Assembly: GCF_009856415.1 (NCBI RefSeq) | Contig: NZ_WMEZ01000001.1 | Location: forward strand, 434,001 to 498,000 | From: Halobacillus litoralis | GTDB lineage: Bacteria; Bacillota; Bacilli; Bacillales; Halobacillaceae | Length of the DNA: 64,000 bases | Reading direction: 5' to 3' | Shown here: in pieces, positions 1 to 8,416 of the stretch | Layout of the letters: each line of letters starts with the position of its first letter | How positions within the stretch are numbered: position 1 is the first letter of the stretch | Made by a program: the position numbers and the translations under genes | The notes under the pieces: generated by a model | Database searches by the model: none | What the model saw: the letters and a program-made list of their open reading frames with translations, nothing else | Told to the model about the DNA's origin: nothing

Positions 1-1
1 A

Positions 2-445
2 AGGGATCGTATCATCATTAACGACAGGGCAGATGTAGCTTCTGTTGCAGGATGCTTCGGGGTGCAGTTGACTCACCACAGCCTGCCTGTCTCTCAAGTG
101 AAGCAAACCTTTTCAGACCTGAGTGTGGGGAAATCCGTTCATTCTTTAAATGAGGGCATAGATGCGGAACAGGAAGGAGCGGATTTTCTCTTATACGGAA
201 ATATCTATCCCACCGCCTCCAAGCCTGGAAAAGCGGGGAAAGGATTGAGTTCGCTCCGTGAAATTATCGAACCTGTAGGGTGCCCGGTCGTTGCTATCGG
301 TGGAATAACGCCAGAGCGGGCAGGTGATGTCATTCGTGCGGGAGCTCAGGGGATTGCAGTCATGTCCGGCATTCTACAGGCGGAGGATCCTGTGGAAGCA
401 GCACAGGCTTACCGGAAGGAAATCGATGGAGGGAGGATGTTATGA
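2..445 (+). CDS. tenI: Thiazole tautomerase TenI, 5' end outside window
   Basis: The frame is open from base 2, so only the C-terminal part (about 147 residues) is present. ThiE/TenI-fold TIM barrel: INDRADV, GVQLTHHSLPV, TASKPG, IGGITPERAGDV and AGAQGIAVMSGI are all visible. TenI aromatises the thiazole tautomer released by ThiG. Being first in a thiO-thiS-thiG-thiF run favours TenI over ThiE (thiamine phosphate synthase). Oddity: the family segment GH(I/V)(F/Y).T reads GNIYPT here, so the His implicated in B. subtilis TenI catalysis is Asn. The stop overlaps the thiO start (ATGA). Confidence 0.85.
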   Translation, partial: RDRIIINDRADVASVAGCFGVQLTHHSLPVSQVKQTFSDLSVGKSVHSLNEGIDAEQEGADFLLYGNIYPTASKPGKAGKGLSSLREIIEPVGCPVVAIGGITPERAGDVIRAGAQGIAVMSGILQAEDPVEAAQAYRKEIDGGRML

Positions 446-1569
446 ATACGCATTATGAAACGATTGTTGTCGGTGCTGGAGTGATTGGCAGTTCCATCGC
501 CTATCATTTGGCTAAGCGTGGACGCAGCGTTCTTCTCTTGGAGCGAGGGACAATTGCCTGCAAAGCTTCTTCAGCTGCCGCTGGCATGCTTGGAGCGCAA
601 TCGGAACTAAAAGACGGGAACGATTCGTTGTACTCACTCGCCACAGCAAGTCGGGCGATGTTCCCTACGCTCGCTGAAGAATTAAAAGAATATAGCGGCA
701 TTGATATTGGTTTGCAGCAAAATGGCATTTATAAAATTGCTACCAATGAAGGAGAAAGAAAAGAGTTAATCGCATATGGGGAAGTTCAACGAAGCCGCGG
801 GGAGGAAGCGAAGTGGATGGAGCCCCAGGAATTCCAAAGAGAAGAGCCGGCGGTGTCTTCCCAGCTGAGTGGCGCGTTATTTCTCCCTAACGATGGTCAA
901 GTTTCCGCTCCCCATTTGTCGAAGGCTTTTGCCATGTCAGCGGTAGAGCTTGGAGCCGAACTTTTAGAATATACCGATGTACAAGGTTTAATTAAAGAAG
1001 GGAATCAAGTCACAGGCGTGAGAACCAATCGAGGAGACGTAAGCGCCGATCATGTCGTAGTCGCTTGCGGGGCATGGAGTGAAGATTTGCTTGGAAAACA
1101 GGAACTGGGGATGGATATGTTTCCGGTAAAAGGTGAATGCTTTTCCGTGAAAACGAAGCGCAGGCTCATTCAAGGGACGCTCTTTTCTAAGGGATGTTAC
1201 ATCGTTCCGAAGGCAGGGGGGCGTCTGGTGATCGGTGCAACAGAAAAGCCTGGTACATTTGATGAAACGGTAACCTTGGGCGGGTTATTTCCATTGATCA
1301 AAGCAGCGACTCAGTTGGTGCCTGAACTTGTTTTTGCGGAGTGGGAAACAGCCTGGACCGGGCTTCGTCCACAAACGGAAGGCGCCATTCCGTATCTGGG
1401 CCCGCACCAGGAGTATGCCGGACTTTTTGTCGCTACCGGACACTATCGCAATGGCATTTTATTGTCCCCGATCACAGGAAAAGTGATCGCAGACTTGATT
1501 GAAGGCAAGGATGTTCCTCATGAATGGATAACTACTGGGAATTTATCACGTGGAGGAGTGAACCTATGA
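442..1569 (+). CDS. thiO: Glycine oxidase ThiO
   Basis: FAD-dependent oxidase making the iminoglycine (dehydroglycine) used for thiazole assembly in aerobic Bacilli. 375 residues, the usual size. The N-terminal dinucleotide-binding motif VVGAGVIGSSIAYHLAKRG (residues 9-27) is followed by the DAO-fold; near the C-terminus WTGLRPQTEG and ATGHYRNGILLSP match the FAD/substrate-binding end of ThiO. The ATG overlaps the tenI stop with GGGAGG just upstream, and the stop overlaps the thiS start, so translation is coupled through the operon. Confidence 0.93.
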   Translation: MNTHYETIVVGAGVIGSSIAYHLAKRGRSVLLLERGTIACKASSAAAGMLGAQSELKDGNDSLYSLATASRAMFPTLAEELKEYSGIDIGLQQNGIYKIATNEGERKELIAYGEVQRSRGEEAKWMEPQEFQREEPAVSSQLSGALFLPNDGQVSAPHLSKAFAMSAVELGAELLEYTDVQGLIKEGNQVTGVRTNRGDVSADHVVVACGAWSEDLLGKQELGMDMFPVKGECFSVKTKRRLIQGTLFSKGCYIVPKAGGRLVIGATEKPGTFDETVTLGGLFPLIKAATQLVPELVFAEWETAWTGLRPQTEGAIPYLGPHQEYAGLFVATGHYRNGILLSPITGKVIADLIEGKDVPHEWITTGNLSRGGVNL

Positions 1570-1769
1570 AACTACGAATCAATGGGGAATGGCTGACCGT
1601 TCCGGAAACGGTCGATACAATCGGTGAGCTTCTGGGTCATTTTCAATTGGATCAGCGGGTGGTCATCGTTGAACAGAATGAAACCATCCTCGAGAAGGAA
1701 TCACGATCAGAACACAAGGTGCAGGATGGAGATACGATTGAAATTGTACAATTTGTAGGAGGCGGATGA
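1566..1769 (+). CDS. thiS: Sulfur carrier protein ThiS
   Basis: Ubiquitin-like sulfur carrier of 67 residues. The C-terminus ends in a glycine run (VQFVGGG), the tail that ThiF adenylates and that is then thiocarboxylated to donate sulfur to ThiG. The start at 1566 is used because GGAGG lies at the right distance and the ATG overlaps the thiO stop; an upstream in-frame ATG inside thiO would add 14 residues that ThiS lacks. Confidence 0.93.
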   Translation: MKLRINGEWLTVPETVDTIGELLGHFQLDQRVVIVEQNETILEKESRSEHKVQDGDTIEIVQFVGGG

Positions 1770-1771
1770 AG

Positions 1772-2539
1772 ATGTTGAAAATCGGTAACCAGGAATTCAA
1801 GTCACGTTTGTTGTTAGGCACAGGAAAGTATCCGGATTTTGACGTTCAGAAAAAGGCGGTGGAGGCATCAGGGACCGATATCCTTACCTTTACCGTAAGG
1901 CGGATGAATATTTTCGAACCAAGCCAGCCGAATTTCCTTGAACAGATTGATGTCGAGAGATTTACGCTCCTTCCGAACACGGCGGGTGCGAAAACGGCAG
2001 AAGAAGCGGTCCGACATGCTAAACTGGCGAAAGCTTCAGGGCTTTGCGATATGATCAAGGTGGAAGTGATCGGCTGTGACAGGACGTTACTGCCGGACCC
2101 AGTAGAAACGCTCAAGGCAACAGAAGAACTGATCCAAGAAGGGTTCACGGTTCTTCCTTATACCTCCGATGATGTCGTGCTTGCCCGCCGGTTGGAAGAA
2201 TTGGGTGCTCATGCGGTTATGCCGGGAGCTTCCCCAATCGGTTCTGGCCAAGGGATCATCAACCGTGAGAATCTTCAATTCATTATCGAACAATCAACGG
2301 TGCCAGTCATCGTGGATGCCGGGATCGGGTCCCCGGCTGATGTAGCACAGGCCATGGAGCTTGGAGCGGATGGTGTGTTGTTAAATACAGCTGTTTCGGC
2401 AGCGAAAGACCCAGTGAAGATGGCCGAAGCGATGAAATTAGCAATCGAAGCCGGGCGTCTTGGTTATGAAGCAGGAAGAATTCCGAAAAAACGCTATGCC
2501 ACAGCAAGCAGTCCGATAGAGGGAATGAGCCGTCCATGA
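1772..2539 (+). CDS. thiG: Thiazole synthase ThiG
   Basis: TIM-barrel enzyme that joins 1-deoxy-xylulose 5-phosphate, dehydroglycine and ThiS thiocarboxylate into the thiazole tautomer. Motifs: [59 protein letters not shown] and [13 protein letters not shown]. An ATG at 1766 overlaps the thiS stop, but AGGAGG (1757-1762) is better spaced for 1772, and with that start the Schiff-base lysine of DMIKVEV is residue 96, as in B. subtilis ThiG. The end overlaps thiF. Confidence 0.95.
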   Translation: MLKIGNQEFKSRLLLGTGKYPDFDVQKKAVEASGTDILTFTVRRMNIFEPSQPNFLEQIDVERFTLLPNTAGAKTAEEAVRHAKLAKASGLCDMIKVEVIGCDRTLLPDPVETLKATEELIQEGFTVLPYTSDDVVLARRLEELGAHAVMPGASPIGSGQGIINRENLQFIIEQSTVPVIVDAGIGSPADVAQAMELGADGVLLNTAVSAAKDPVKMAEAMKLAIEAGRLGYEAGRIPKKRYATASSPIEGMSRP

Positions 2540-3555
2540 ATGAACGCTATTCCAGACAGACGCTTTTTGCTCCCATTGGAGAAGCAGGCCAGAAAAAAAT
2601 CAGGGACAAACATGTGCTGCTTCTTGGAGCAGGAGCGCTGGGAACAGGAAATGCTGAAGCTCTCGTACGCGCAGGGATTGGACGGTTAACAGTGATTGAC
2701 CGTGATTATGTGGAGTGGAGCAATCTCCAAAGGCAGCAATTGTACTCAGAACAGGATGCCGAAGACCGAATCCCAAAAGCAGTGGCGGCGAAACAACGGT
2801 TGGGGGAGGTGAACAGTGACGTACTAGTCGATGCCTACGTCTTGGATGCGACTCCATCTGATATGGAACGGTTATTAGATAGCGTCGATCTCATGATTGA
2901 TGCCACCGATAACTTTGATGCCAGGATGATGATGAACGATCTTTCTCAAAAATACCAGATTCCATGGATTTATGGGGCATGCGTGAGCAGTTATGGCATC
3001 AGCTATACCATTCTTCCGGGGGAGACCCCTTGTTTGAACTGCCTGCTTAATCAAGTGCCCCACGGTGGCATGACTTGTGATACCGCCGGAATTATCAGTC
3101 CTGCTGTGCAGATGGTCGTCGCTCATCAAACCGTTGAAGCTATGAAAATACTAGTGGAAGACTGGGCGGTTGTCAGCCGGAAGCTTGTTTCCTTTGACCT
3201 GTGGCAGAATCAGCATACATCCATCAACGTATCCAGGATGAAGAACGAAAGCTGCCCTTCTTGTGGAGAGAACCCTTCCTATCCATTTTTAGAATATAGC
3301 CAACAGATGAAAACGGCTGTTTTGTGTGGGCGTGACTCTGTTCAAATCCGCCCTCCGGCAAACGGGGAATGGAGTTTAGAAGAGGTTGCAAGGAATCTTG
3401 ATAAACAGAAGGGGAAGGTAGAACAAAATCCATATCTTGTTTCTTTTACAACGGGGAAAAGGAGGATGGTTTTATTTAAAGACGGTCGTGCTTTGATACA
3501 CGGAACGCAGGATGAGACAGAAGCGAAGACACTTTACCATCGGTACTTTGGCTAA
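2536..3555 (+). CDS. thiF: ThiS adenylyltransferase ThiF
   Basis: E1-like enzyme of 339 residues that adenylates the ThiS C-terminus. ATP site GAGALGTG (31-38) followed by an acidic IDRD stretch and NLQRQ; ATDN at 123-126; zinc cysteines CLNC (166-169) and CPSC (240-243); the cysteine of MTCDTAG (C181) is in the position of the family's reactive Cys. MoeB is a close relative, but the last position in a thiO-thiS-thiG run fixes the role. Start overlaps the thiG stop. Confidence 0.92.
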   Translation: MNERYSRQTLFAPIGEAGQKKIRDKHVLLLGAGALGTGNAEALVRAGIGRLTVIDRDYVEWSNLQRQQLYSEQDAEDRIPKAVAAKQRLGEVNSDVLVDAYVLDATPSDMERLLDSVDLMIDATDNFDARMMMNDLSQKYQIPWIYGACVSSYGISYTILPGETPCLNCLLNQVPHGGMTCDTAGIISPAVQMVVAHQTVEAMKILVEDWAVVSRKLVSFDLWQNQHTSINVSRMKNESCPSCGENPSYPFLEYSQQMKTAVLCGRDSVQIRPPANGEWSLEEVARNLDKQKGKVEQNPYLVSFTTGKRRMVLFKDGRALIHGTQDETEAKTLYHRYFG

Positions 3556-3701
3556 CAGCAAATCGCTCCGATGTATGTATCCAATTTCATAAAGCGAGAG
3601 TAAGGCACGGGTATGAGTGAAATATGTTTTAAGGATAAGAGAACATGTTTAATGAAGAAATGACAAAAGGCAGATAAGTGACAATCTTATATAATGTGCA
3701 C

Positions 3702-3733
3702 AAAAGAGCGCTTCAATCACGAAGCGCTTTTTC
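3702..3733 (+). terminator. Hairpin terminator, copy 1 of a repeated stem-loop
   Basis: AGCGCTTC (3707-3714) and GAAGCGCT (3721-3728) form a stem around AATCAC, then a short T run. It closes the thi operon after a gap of about 150 bases in which no gene was seen. The same hairpin in longer, perfect form recurs at 6468 and 9567. Confidence 0.8.
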
Positions 3734-3874
3734 ATTATGAACTCGTTTCTGAGATGAATTCTTACAGAACAAAGCATGCATTTTTCCCTAAACGGTTCAC
3801 TTAGATGACTGCTCTTTCGTTAGATTTCTTGAAGAATGAAAAATTCGTAACAAGTGTGATAAAAGGAGCGAAAT

Positions 3875-4067
3875 ATGGGAAGAATACATAAAATTACTCT
3901 CTCGGAGCTGAAAGCAGATGGTAAACTCGTTCCTGTTAAATGATAGCTTCTTGGGTCCGATCATTCTGTTCTTTACTTTTGCCGGTTTTCAGTTCTTTTT
4001 TACCTTTCATTCTTTAAAAACAAGTGACGTCAGTGGCATCTCTAGAGTAAGGAGTGGAGTTGATTGA
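3875..4067 (+). pseudogene. Frameshifted remnant of a small membrane protein
   Basis: A good start (AAAGGAG, ATG 3875) encodes MGRIHKITLSELKADG and then stops at once, but from 3921 the next frame continues as a hydrophobic stretch (SFLGPIILFFTFAGFQFFF) to a TGA at 4065. The two pieces join with a single frameshift into a protein of about 64 residues. The parent family is not recognised. It overlaps the 3' end of the opposing Spo0E-like gene. Confidence 0.35.
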
Positions 4068-4191
4068 GAAGTTTATCCAGCTTTTGAGATATGCATAAAA
4101 CATCCTCATCGTCTGCTCCATTAAAATAGGCATCATACATTTCTTGTCGAACAGATTCTATTTTTTCTTCTAACAATGAAATATCATCCAT
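4042..4191 (-). CDS. Spo0E-like sporulation regulatory protein
   Basis: A 49-residue protein. It has the layout of the Spo0E/YisI/YnzD family: an N-terminal helix EEKIESVRQEMYDAY, a short turn, then the signature S-Q-x-L-D-x-L-L (SQKLDKLL, residues 35-42). Family members are two-helix phosphatases that remove phosphate from Spo0A~P and delay sporulation. The ATG (4189-4191 on the reverse strand) follows a GGAGG. It lies downstream of an orphan receiver protein on the same strand, separated from it by a terminator. Which Spo0E paralogue it is cannot be told. Confidence 0.75.
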   Translation of the reverse strand: MDDISLLEEKIESVRQEMYDAYFNGADDEDVLCISQKLDKLLNQLHSLL

Positions 4192-4467
4192 AGTAATCCT
4201 CCGCGTAAGCTCTTCCAACTCAAGATTAACACATGTCTTTACAATATCCTGACAATTCGAATGATTTTGATTGTGGCAGTTTGAAACAGGTAAAAGGTAC
4301 CAAGGACTAAATTCCTTATCCTAGGTGTTGGTAGCATAGGAGACAAATGACGCGAGAGCAAAAGCTCTGGCGTAATTAACAAAGGGGACTCATCACAATA
4401 GCTGGATATATAAGGGGTGTTTATGTGGTCACCTTCACCCTTATTCTTTATATCTCCTGTTCGTACA
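4192..4467. other. Gap between Spo0E-like gene and receiver-gene terminator
   Basis: No convincing gene. A minus-strand open frame of 87 codons crosses it but has no family resemblance or credible start and includes the terminator of the receiver gene. The promoter of the Spo0E-like gene should lie here. Confidence 0.4.
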
Positions 4468-4500
4468 TAAAAAATGCCAGTGCAGAATGAATGCACTGAC
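4468..4500 (-). terminator. Terminator of the receiver-protein gene
   Basis: On the minus strand GTCAGTGCA (from 4500) pairs with TGCACTGGC (to 4476) around a 7-base loop and is followed by a T-rich run. It starts 18 bases after the stop codon of the gene at 4518-4874. Confidence 0.75.
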
Positions 4501-4517
4501 AAAGAGGGGTGATCTCT

Positions 4518-4874
4518 TTATCTTTCATGTAATTTTTCTATGGCTGAAGAGAGTCTATGAAGAAGTGGTTTTTGAATGAAGTCAATGACTCCTAAAGAAG
4601 CACACCGGTCAAGGAGTCGTATATCACTAAGCTCAGAACAAACAATCACCTGCGCTTTTGGATACTTGCTATGTAGCTCCTCTAAGCATTCTAAACCTTC
4701 CATATCTGACATGGAAACATCAATGAGAACAAGGTCTGGATGATATCGATCATAAAGGGAGAGGACTTCCATGCAATCTTCCGTTTCCGCCAAAACTTTA
4801 TAGGAATGTCGCTCTAATATACTTTTTAATCTACGTTTCTCTCGAGAATCATCTACCAATAGTGCAGTAGGCAT
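4518..4874 (-). CDS. Stand-alone response-regulator receiver protein
   Basis: 118 residues forming one CheY-like receiver domain with no output domain. Acidic pocket D8-D9 (LLVDDS), phospho-acceptor D52 (VLIDVSMSD), switch Ser80 (VIVCSELSD) and K102 (FIQKP) are all present, so it should be phosphorylatable. No histidine kinase is adjacent, so the partner is unknown. Single-domain regulators of this kind include Spo0F and CheY; the small Spo0E-like phosphatase downstream makes a sporulation phosphorelay role thinkable, but Spo0F identity is not supported by sequence. Only a weak ribosome site lies upstream of the ATG. Confidence 0.85.
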   Translation of the reverse strand: MPTALLVDDSREKRRLKSILERHSYKVLAETEDCMEVLSLYDRYHPDLVLIDVSMSDMEGLECLEELHSKYPKAQVIVCSELSDIRLLDRCASLGVIDFIQKPLLHRLSSAIEKLHER

Positions 4875-5005
4875 ACAATCTTCCTTACATCGAATGGTCT
4901 CCCTAACCCTAACTTTATACCTGTGTAAATGTTCACCCCTCCCATATCATAACAGAATAAATAGAACATTGGGAGAATAGAAAAGTCGAAAGCATTGCTG
5001 CAGCC

Positions 5006-5030
5006 AAATAAGAATGATTCATTCTTATTT
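5006..5030. promoter_or_regulatory. Perfect 12-bp palindrome upstream of permease gene
   Basis: AAATAAGAATGA and TCATTCTTATTT flank one base. It lies about 100 bases before the GntP-like gene and 130 bases before the divergent receiver gene, with no T run after it, so an operator is more likely than a terminator. The regulator is unknown. Confidence 0.45.
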
Positions 5031-5126
5031 AGTAAGAGTTAGATTAGAATTCTATCATTTGTTGTGTGATGTTTAGCGTCGTTACTTTTCATAATCTATG
5101 GAAGGTCAATTAAAAAAATATATGTT

Positions 5127-6425
5127 ATGGTACATACATCTATTTATCAGGAAGTGGTGAGCATAATCGGCGCAGAGGTTAGTATTACAGGTGTGTTAGT
5201 GGCAATGGCCATTACTATTATTTTGATATTCCGGAGTATTAACCCTCCGTATGCCATGATGGCAGGTGCTATTGCTGGGGGGCTCGTAGGCGGGCTCAGT
5301 TTAGCGGCTACCCTGGAATTCATGATCGGCGGGGCTCAGTTATTGACCCCGGCTGTACTACGGATTCTGGCAGCCGGAGTGTTAGTTGGCGTTTTAATCG
5401 AATCAGGCGCGGCCAACGTCATTGCTAATACCATTGTGTCAAAAATGGGAGAGACAAGGGCATTATTAGCGATTACAGTATCCGCGTTGGTATTAACCGC
5501 AGTAGGGGTGTTCATCGCAGCAGCAGTGATTACGGTCGCACCGATCGCATTGATGATCGCCAAACGGACCGGAGTTTCCAGGTTAAGTGTGTTAATCGCT
5601 GTCGTATGCGGGGCCAGGGCAGGAAATGTGATGTCGCCCAACCCTAATACCATTGCAGCGGCTGAAAGCTTTTCCATACCATTAACGAGCGTCATGTTCG
5701 CTGGAATCGGCCCAGCCATCATTGGCGCAGGATGTACTTATTTTATAGCGAAAAAATTGAATAATAAGGGATCTAAGGTCACTAAAATCAGGATGGAAAA
5801 GACAGATGAGATCAATCAACCTTCTTTTTTGGCAGCCATTTCAGGGCCTTTGTTTGCGATTTTCATCCTATCTTTACAGCCATTATTAGATATTGAAGTG
5901 GACTCATTAATTGCATTGCCAGCAGGGGGATTTTTCGGTGCCATTATCATGAGGAAAACAACGGATTTAAAATCTTTCATGACGAGCGGACTTCAAAAAA
6001 TGTCTGGAATATCCATTTTAATACTGGCTACAGGTACCTTAGCTGGCATTATCGTGAATTCCTCACTCAGCCGTATGATTATGAGCGGTTTAAATGCATT
6101 TGATTTGCCCATCTCTTTCATCGCACCTCTATCAGGTTCGTTTATGGCACTCGCCACAGCTTCAGCCACGTCTTCTGCAGCGATTTCCAGTAATGTGTTT
6201 GGAGAAATATTGTTAGAAAATGGCGTCAGTGCTTTAGCCGCTGCCACGATGATTAATGCGGGAGCTGTTGCTTTTGACCATTTGCCACACGGTCCGCTTT
6301 TTCACATTTCACGGGATAGTCTGTTCATGGAAATGAAAGAACGATTGAAAGCCCTGCCTTATGAAACGTTGATAGGATTGGTCATTGTGATTGTTTCTAC
6401 AATTATTTATGCAGGTTTGCTGTAA
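5127..6425 (+). CDS. GntP-type (gluconate:H+ symporter family) permease
   Basis: 432 residues, almost wholly hydrophobic with about 12 membrane segments. Typical pieces are the Gly-rich N-terminal GAIAGGLVGG, ARAGNVMSPNPNTIAAAE at mid-length and the C-terminal FDHLPHGPLFH. The general IT-superfamily organic-acid permease character is clear; the substrate (gluconate or another carboxylate) cannot be assigned and no kinase or catabolic gene is adjacent. The ATG at 5127 lacks a good ribosome site; a GTG near 5157 behind AGGAAG is a possible alternative that would lose about 10 residues before the first membrane segment. Confidence 0.72.
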   Translation: MVHTSIYQEVVSIIGAEVSITGVLVAMAITIILIFRSINPPYAMMAGAIAGGLVGGLSLAATLEFMIGGAQLLTPAVLRILAAGVLVGVLIESGAANVIANTIVSKMGETRALLAITVSALVLTAVGVFIAAAVITVAPIALMIAKRTGVSRLSVLIAVVCGARAGNVMSPNPNTIAAAESFSIPLTSVMFAGIGPAIIGAGCTYFIAKKLNNKGSKVTKIRMEKTDEINQPSFLAAISGPLFAIFILSLQPLLDIEVDSLIALPAGGFFGAIIMRKTTDLKSFMTSGLQKMSGISILILATGTLAGIIVNSSLSRMIMSGLNAFDLPISFIAPLSGSFMALATASATSSAAISSNVFGEILLENGVSALAAATMINAGAVAFDHLPHGPLFHISRDSLFMEMKERLKALPYETLIGLVIVIVSTIIYAGLL

Positions 6426-6467
6426 AAGCAGGGACGGTTCAGGTGCTTACTGGAATTCATACGTATA

Positions 6468-6500
6468 AAAGAGCGCTTCAGTCACGAAGCGCTCTTTGTT
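6468..6500 (+). terminator. Hairpin terminator, copy 2 of the repeated stem-loop
   Basis: Perfect 12-bp arms AAAGAGCGCTTC (6468-6479) and GAAGCGCTCTTT (6486-6497) around AGTCAC. It closes the permease gene. The flank ACGTATA before the left arm is shared with the copy at 9567. Confidence 0.75.
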
Positions 6501-6644
6501 ATGGTACATCTTTAAAAATTTAAGGTGATGCGTTACCACGTTTCAAATTTTAAAACGTTTACATAACCCGAAGGAAAAAGGAAAGTATCGCTTCTTGCTT
6601 AATATACTGGAAGGAGATGTTATAAAAATCAGAGGAGGTTATTC

Positions 6645-7664
6645 GTGGACGCATTCTTACTGATTTTAATGTCGTTGGCGTTAGCGGGAACGATCGTCTT
6701 TTTTGTTTTTGCCTTTGTAAAAGAAAAGAATCACAGGCGCGGGAACTTTCTAAAAGCAGGTGGATGTCTGTATGCCTGTTTCGTCCTCACTATGATTTTA
6801 GGATCTGAGGATGGTGCTTTTCTAACTTTCTTACTAATTTTAATGGTAACAGCCTTAGCAGGAATAGTCGTCTTTTTTATATTAGCCTTCGTGAAAGGAA
6901 AGGGATACAGGCTGCGAAACTTTCTGATATCAGGTGGCTGCTTTCTGGCCTTATTAGTGTCTGCCCTTATTGTGGGAGCGATGAGCGAGGATGCCACGGT
7001 TATGGAAGACGCTGAAGCTAATGCTTCTGTAGAAGAACAAGAAGCTGAAGAAATGGCGAAACAGGAAGAGGAAGATAAAGAGCACGAGACTAGAGAACAA
7101 GTGGAAAAAGAGCAGGAAGCTAAGGAACAAGCGCAGAAAGAAGAGGAAGAACGAGAAGCAAGAGAACAAGCCCAGAAAGAGCAGGAAGAACGAGAAGCTA
7201 AAGAACAAGCGCAGAAGGAGCAGGAAGAACGGGAAGCTAAAGAAAAGGCACAAAAAGAACAGGAAGCCAAAGAGGCTGAGGAACAGAAGAAGAAAGAAGA
7301 AGAACGTAAGGCTAAAGAGGAAGAAGAAAGGAAAGCGAAGGAAGAGGCAGAGCGTAAAGCTAAAGAAGACAGCGTAACAGTTTCTCAAAAACAGGCGGTT
7401 GCTATGGCTGAGCATTACATTAATTTCATGGCATTCTCGAAGTCAGGGTTGATCGATCAATTGGAGTTCGAGGGATTCAGCACGGAGGATGCTACTTATG
7501 GTGTAGAAAATATTTCGGTGGATTGGCAGGAACAGGCAGTCATCAAGGCACAGGAATATCTTGATTTTATGGCGTTCTCAAGACAGGGTTTGATTGATCA
7601 GTTGGTTTTCGAAGGGTTCAGCAAAGAACATGCAGCTTACGCTGCCAGTCAAATGGGGTTGTAA
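6645..7664 (+). CDS. Membrane-anchored coiled-coil protein with two Ltp repeats
   Basis: 339 residues, GTG start behind GAGGAGG. Residues 1-53 and 60-113 are two homologous membrane modules (FLLILM..ALAG..VFF..AFVK, each followed by NFL..GGC), an internal duplication. Residues 121-241 are a long Glu/Lys/Ala helix with 10-11 residue repeats (EAKEQAQKE). Residues 248-290 and 295-338 are two copies of the repeat A..YinFMAFS..GLIDQL.FEGFS.E.A.Y, matching the Ltp (host cell surface-exposed lipoprotein) domain, known from phage superinfection-exclusion lipoproteins and many Gram-positive surface proteins. Here the anchor is transmembrane, not lipid. Function unknown. Confidence 0.7.
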   Translation: MDAFLLILMSLALAGTIVFFVFAFVKEKNHRRGNFLKAGGCLYACFVLTMILGSEDGAFLTFLLILMVTALAGIVVFFILAFVKGKGYRLRNFLISGGCFLALLVSALIVGAMSEDATVMEDAEANASVEEQEAEEMAKQEEEDKEHETREQVEKEQEAKEQAQKEEEEREAREQAQKEQEEREAKEQAQKEQEEREAKEKAQKEQEAKEAEEQKKKEEERKAKEEEERKAKEEAERKAKEDSVTVSQKQAVAMAEHYINFMAFSKSGLIDQLEFEGFSTEDATYGVENISVDWQEQAVIKAQEYLDFMAFSRQGLIDQLVFEGFSKEHAAYAASQMGL

Positions 7665-8159
7665 TCGGAAGATAAAAGGCTGTGAGATAATATAGGTGAA
7701 TAAATGAGGACTTATGAAAGTGACTGCAGCCACTACGCTAAAATATTAACGCTGGTGGTAACTTACAGTGCAGATAAAGCGGAAACTGGTCATATAGACC
7801 CGAATTTCACTCGACTAATATATCATGATGGTGCCTGGCCCCTACTGTGCTAAAGTATTAACGTAGTGGGAGTCAGGCACTTTTTATGGACTCAATGATG
7901 TTAGAGGAAGCAGGATTGATTTATAAATTAATGCCTTACGTAAACTACGTAACTCTTCTTTTATGCGACATGCCAGACGAGAAAGGCGTAGCAGCACTTA
8001 GGATTAACGAGATTGCGAAATGTAGTAGGGTTATCACGTCAGAAAACCTTAAAGCCTAAAACTGGCTAGGAAACGCAGGGGTGTGGCGTATGAGAGCCAT
8101 CATTTAATAATCGGATTCGAGACCTCGTTAGCTGCAACAACGCTTATGGGGTGGTAAAA
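7665..8159. other. Gene-poor stretch with one long hairpin
   Basis: Apart from the hairpin at 7831-7885, nothing convincing is visible. An open frame from 7886 to 8059 (57 codons) begins inside the T run of that hairpin and has no ribosome site, so it may be the tail of an eroded gene. Confidence 0.4.
7831..7885 (+). terminator. Long hairpin with T run (GTGCCTGG type)
   Basis: GTGCCTGGCCCCTACT pairs with AGTGGGAGTCAGGCAC (to 7880), with mismatches, followed by TTTTT. It could end transcription from the Ltp gene, but its distance (about 165 bases) and the GTGCCTGG motif, which also appears near 39190 and 43543, suggest a dispersed repeat. Confidence 0.45.
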
Positions 8160-8360
8160 ATGAATAGAAAAGTCTTATTAATTGTGGTGATGGTTGATTT
8201 GCTAGTCCTTTTGGGGATTAGCTCTGGCGTGTTTGGAATAGAAATTGTACTTAACTTTAGTGATTTCACATCTTTTTCCAACGCGGTCCTAAGGTTAGGT
8301 AGATTTTTTAAAGTAGGAAACCCAATGAGTTCATGCTTATTTAAGAGAGTAAAGACATAA
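8160..8360 (+). CDS. Hypothetical small membrane protein
   Basis: 66 residues with one N-terminal membrane helix (KVLLIVVMVDLLVLLGI) and no recognisable family. The ATG at 8160 follows GGGGTGG. The downstream neighbour is convergent. A minus-strand frame covers the same bases; the plus strand is preferred for its start site and helix. May be a gene remnant. Confidence 0.35.
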   Translation: MNRKVLLIVVMVDLLVLLGISSGVFGIEIVLNFSDFTSFSNAVLRLGRFFKVGNPMSSCLFKRVKT

Positions 8361-8416
8361 AATGTGATTAAGTTTAGAGTTGCTTTGTAACGATAAACCA
8401 AATTACACATTATAGT

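Noticed and set aside
4239-4502. 87-codon frame on the minus strand
   Set aside because: It starts inside the terminator of the receiver gene, has no ribosome site and resembles no protein family.
6731-7415. Two long minus-strand frames in the Ltp gene
   Set aside because: They are antisense to the low-complexity Glu/Lys helix and consist of Ser/Cys or Phe/Leu repeats.
7886-8059. 57-codon plus-strand frame
   Set aside because: It starts in the T run of a hairpin with no Shine-Dalgarno; at best the tail of a decayed gene.
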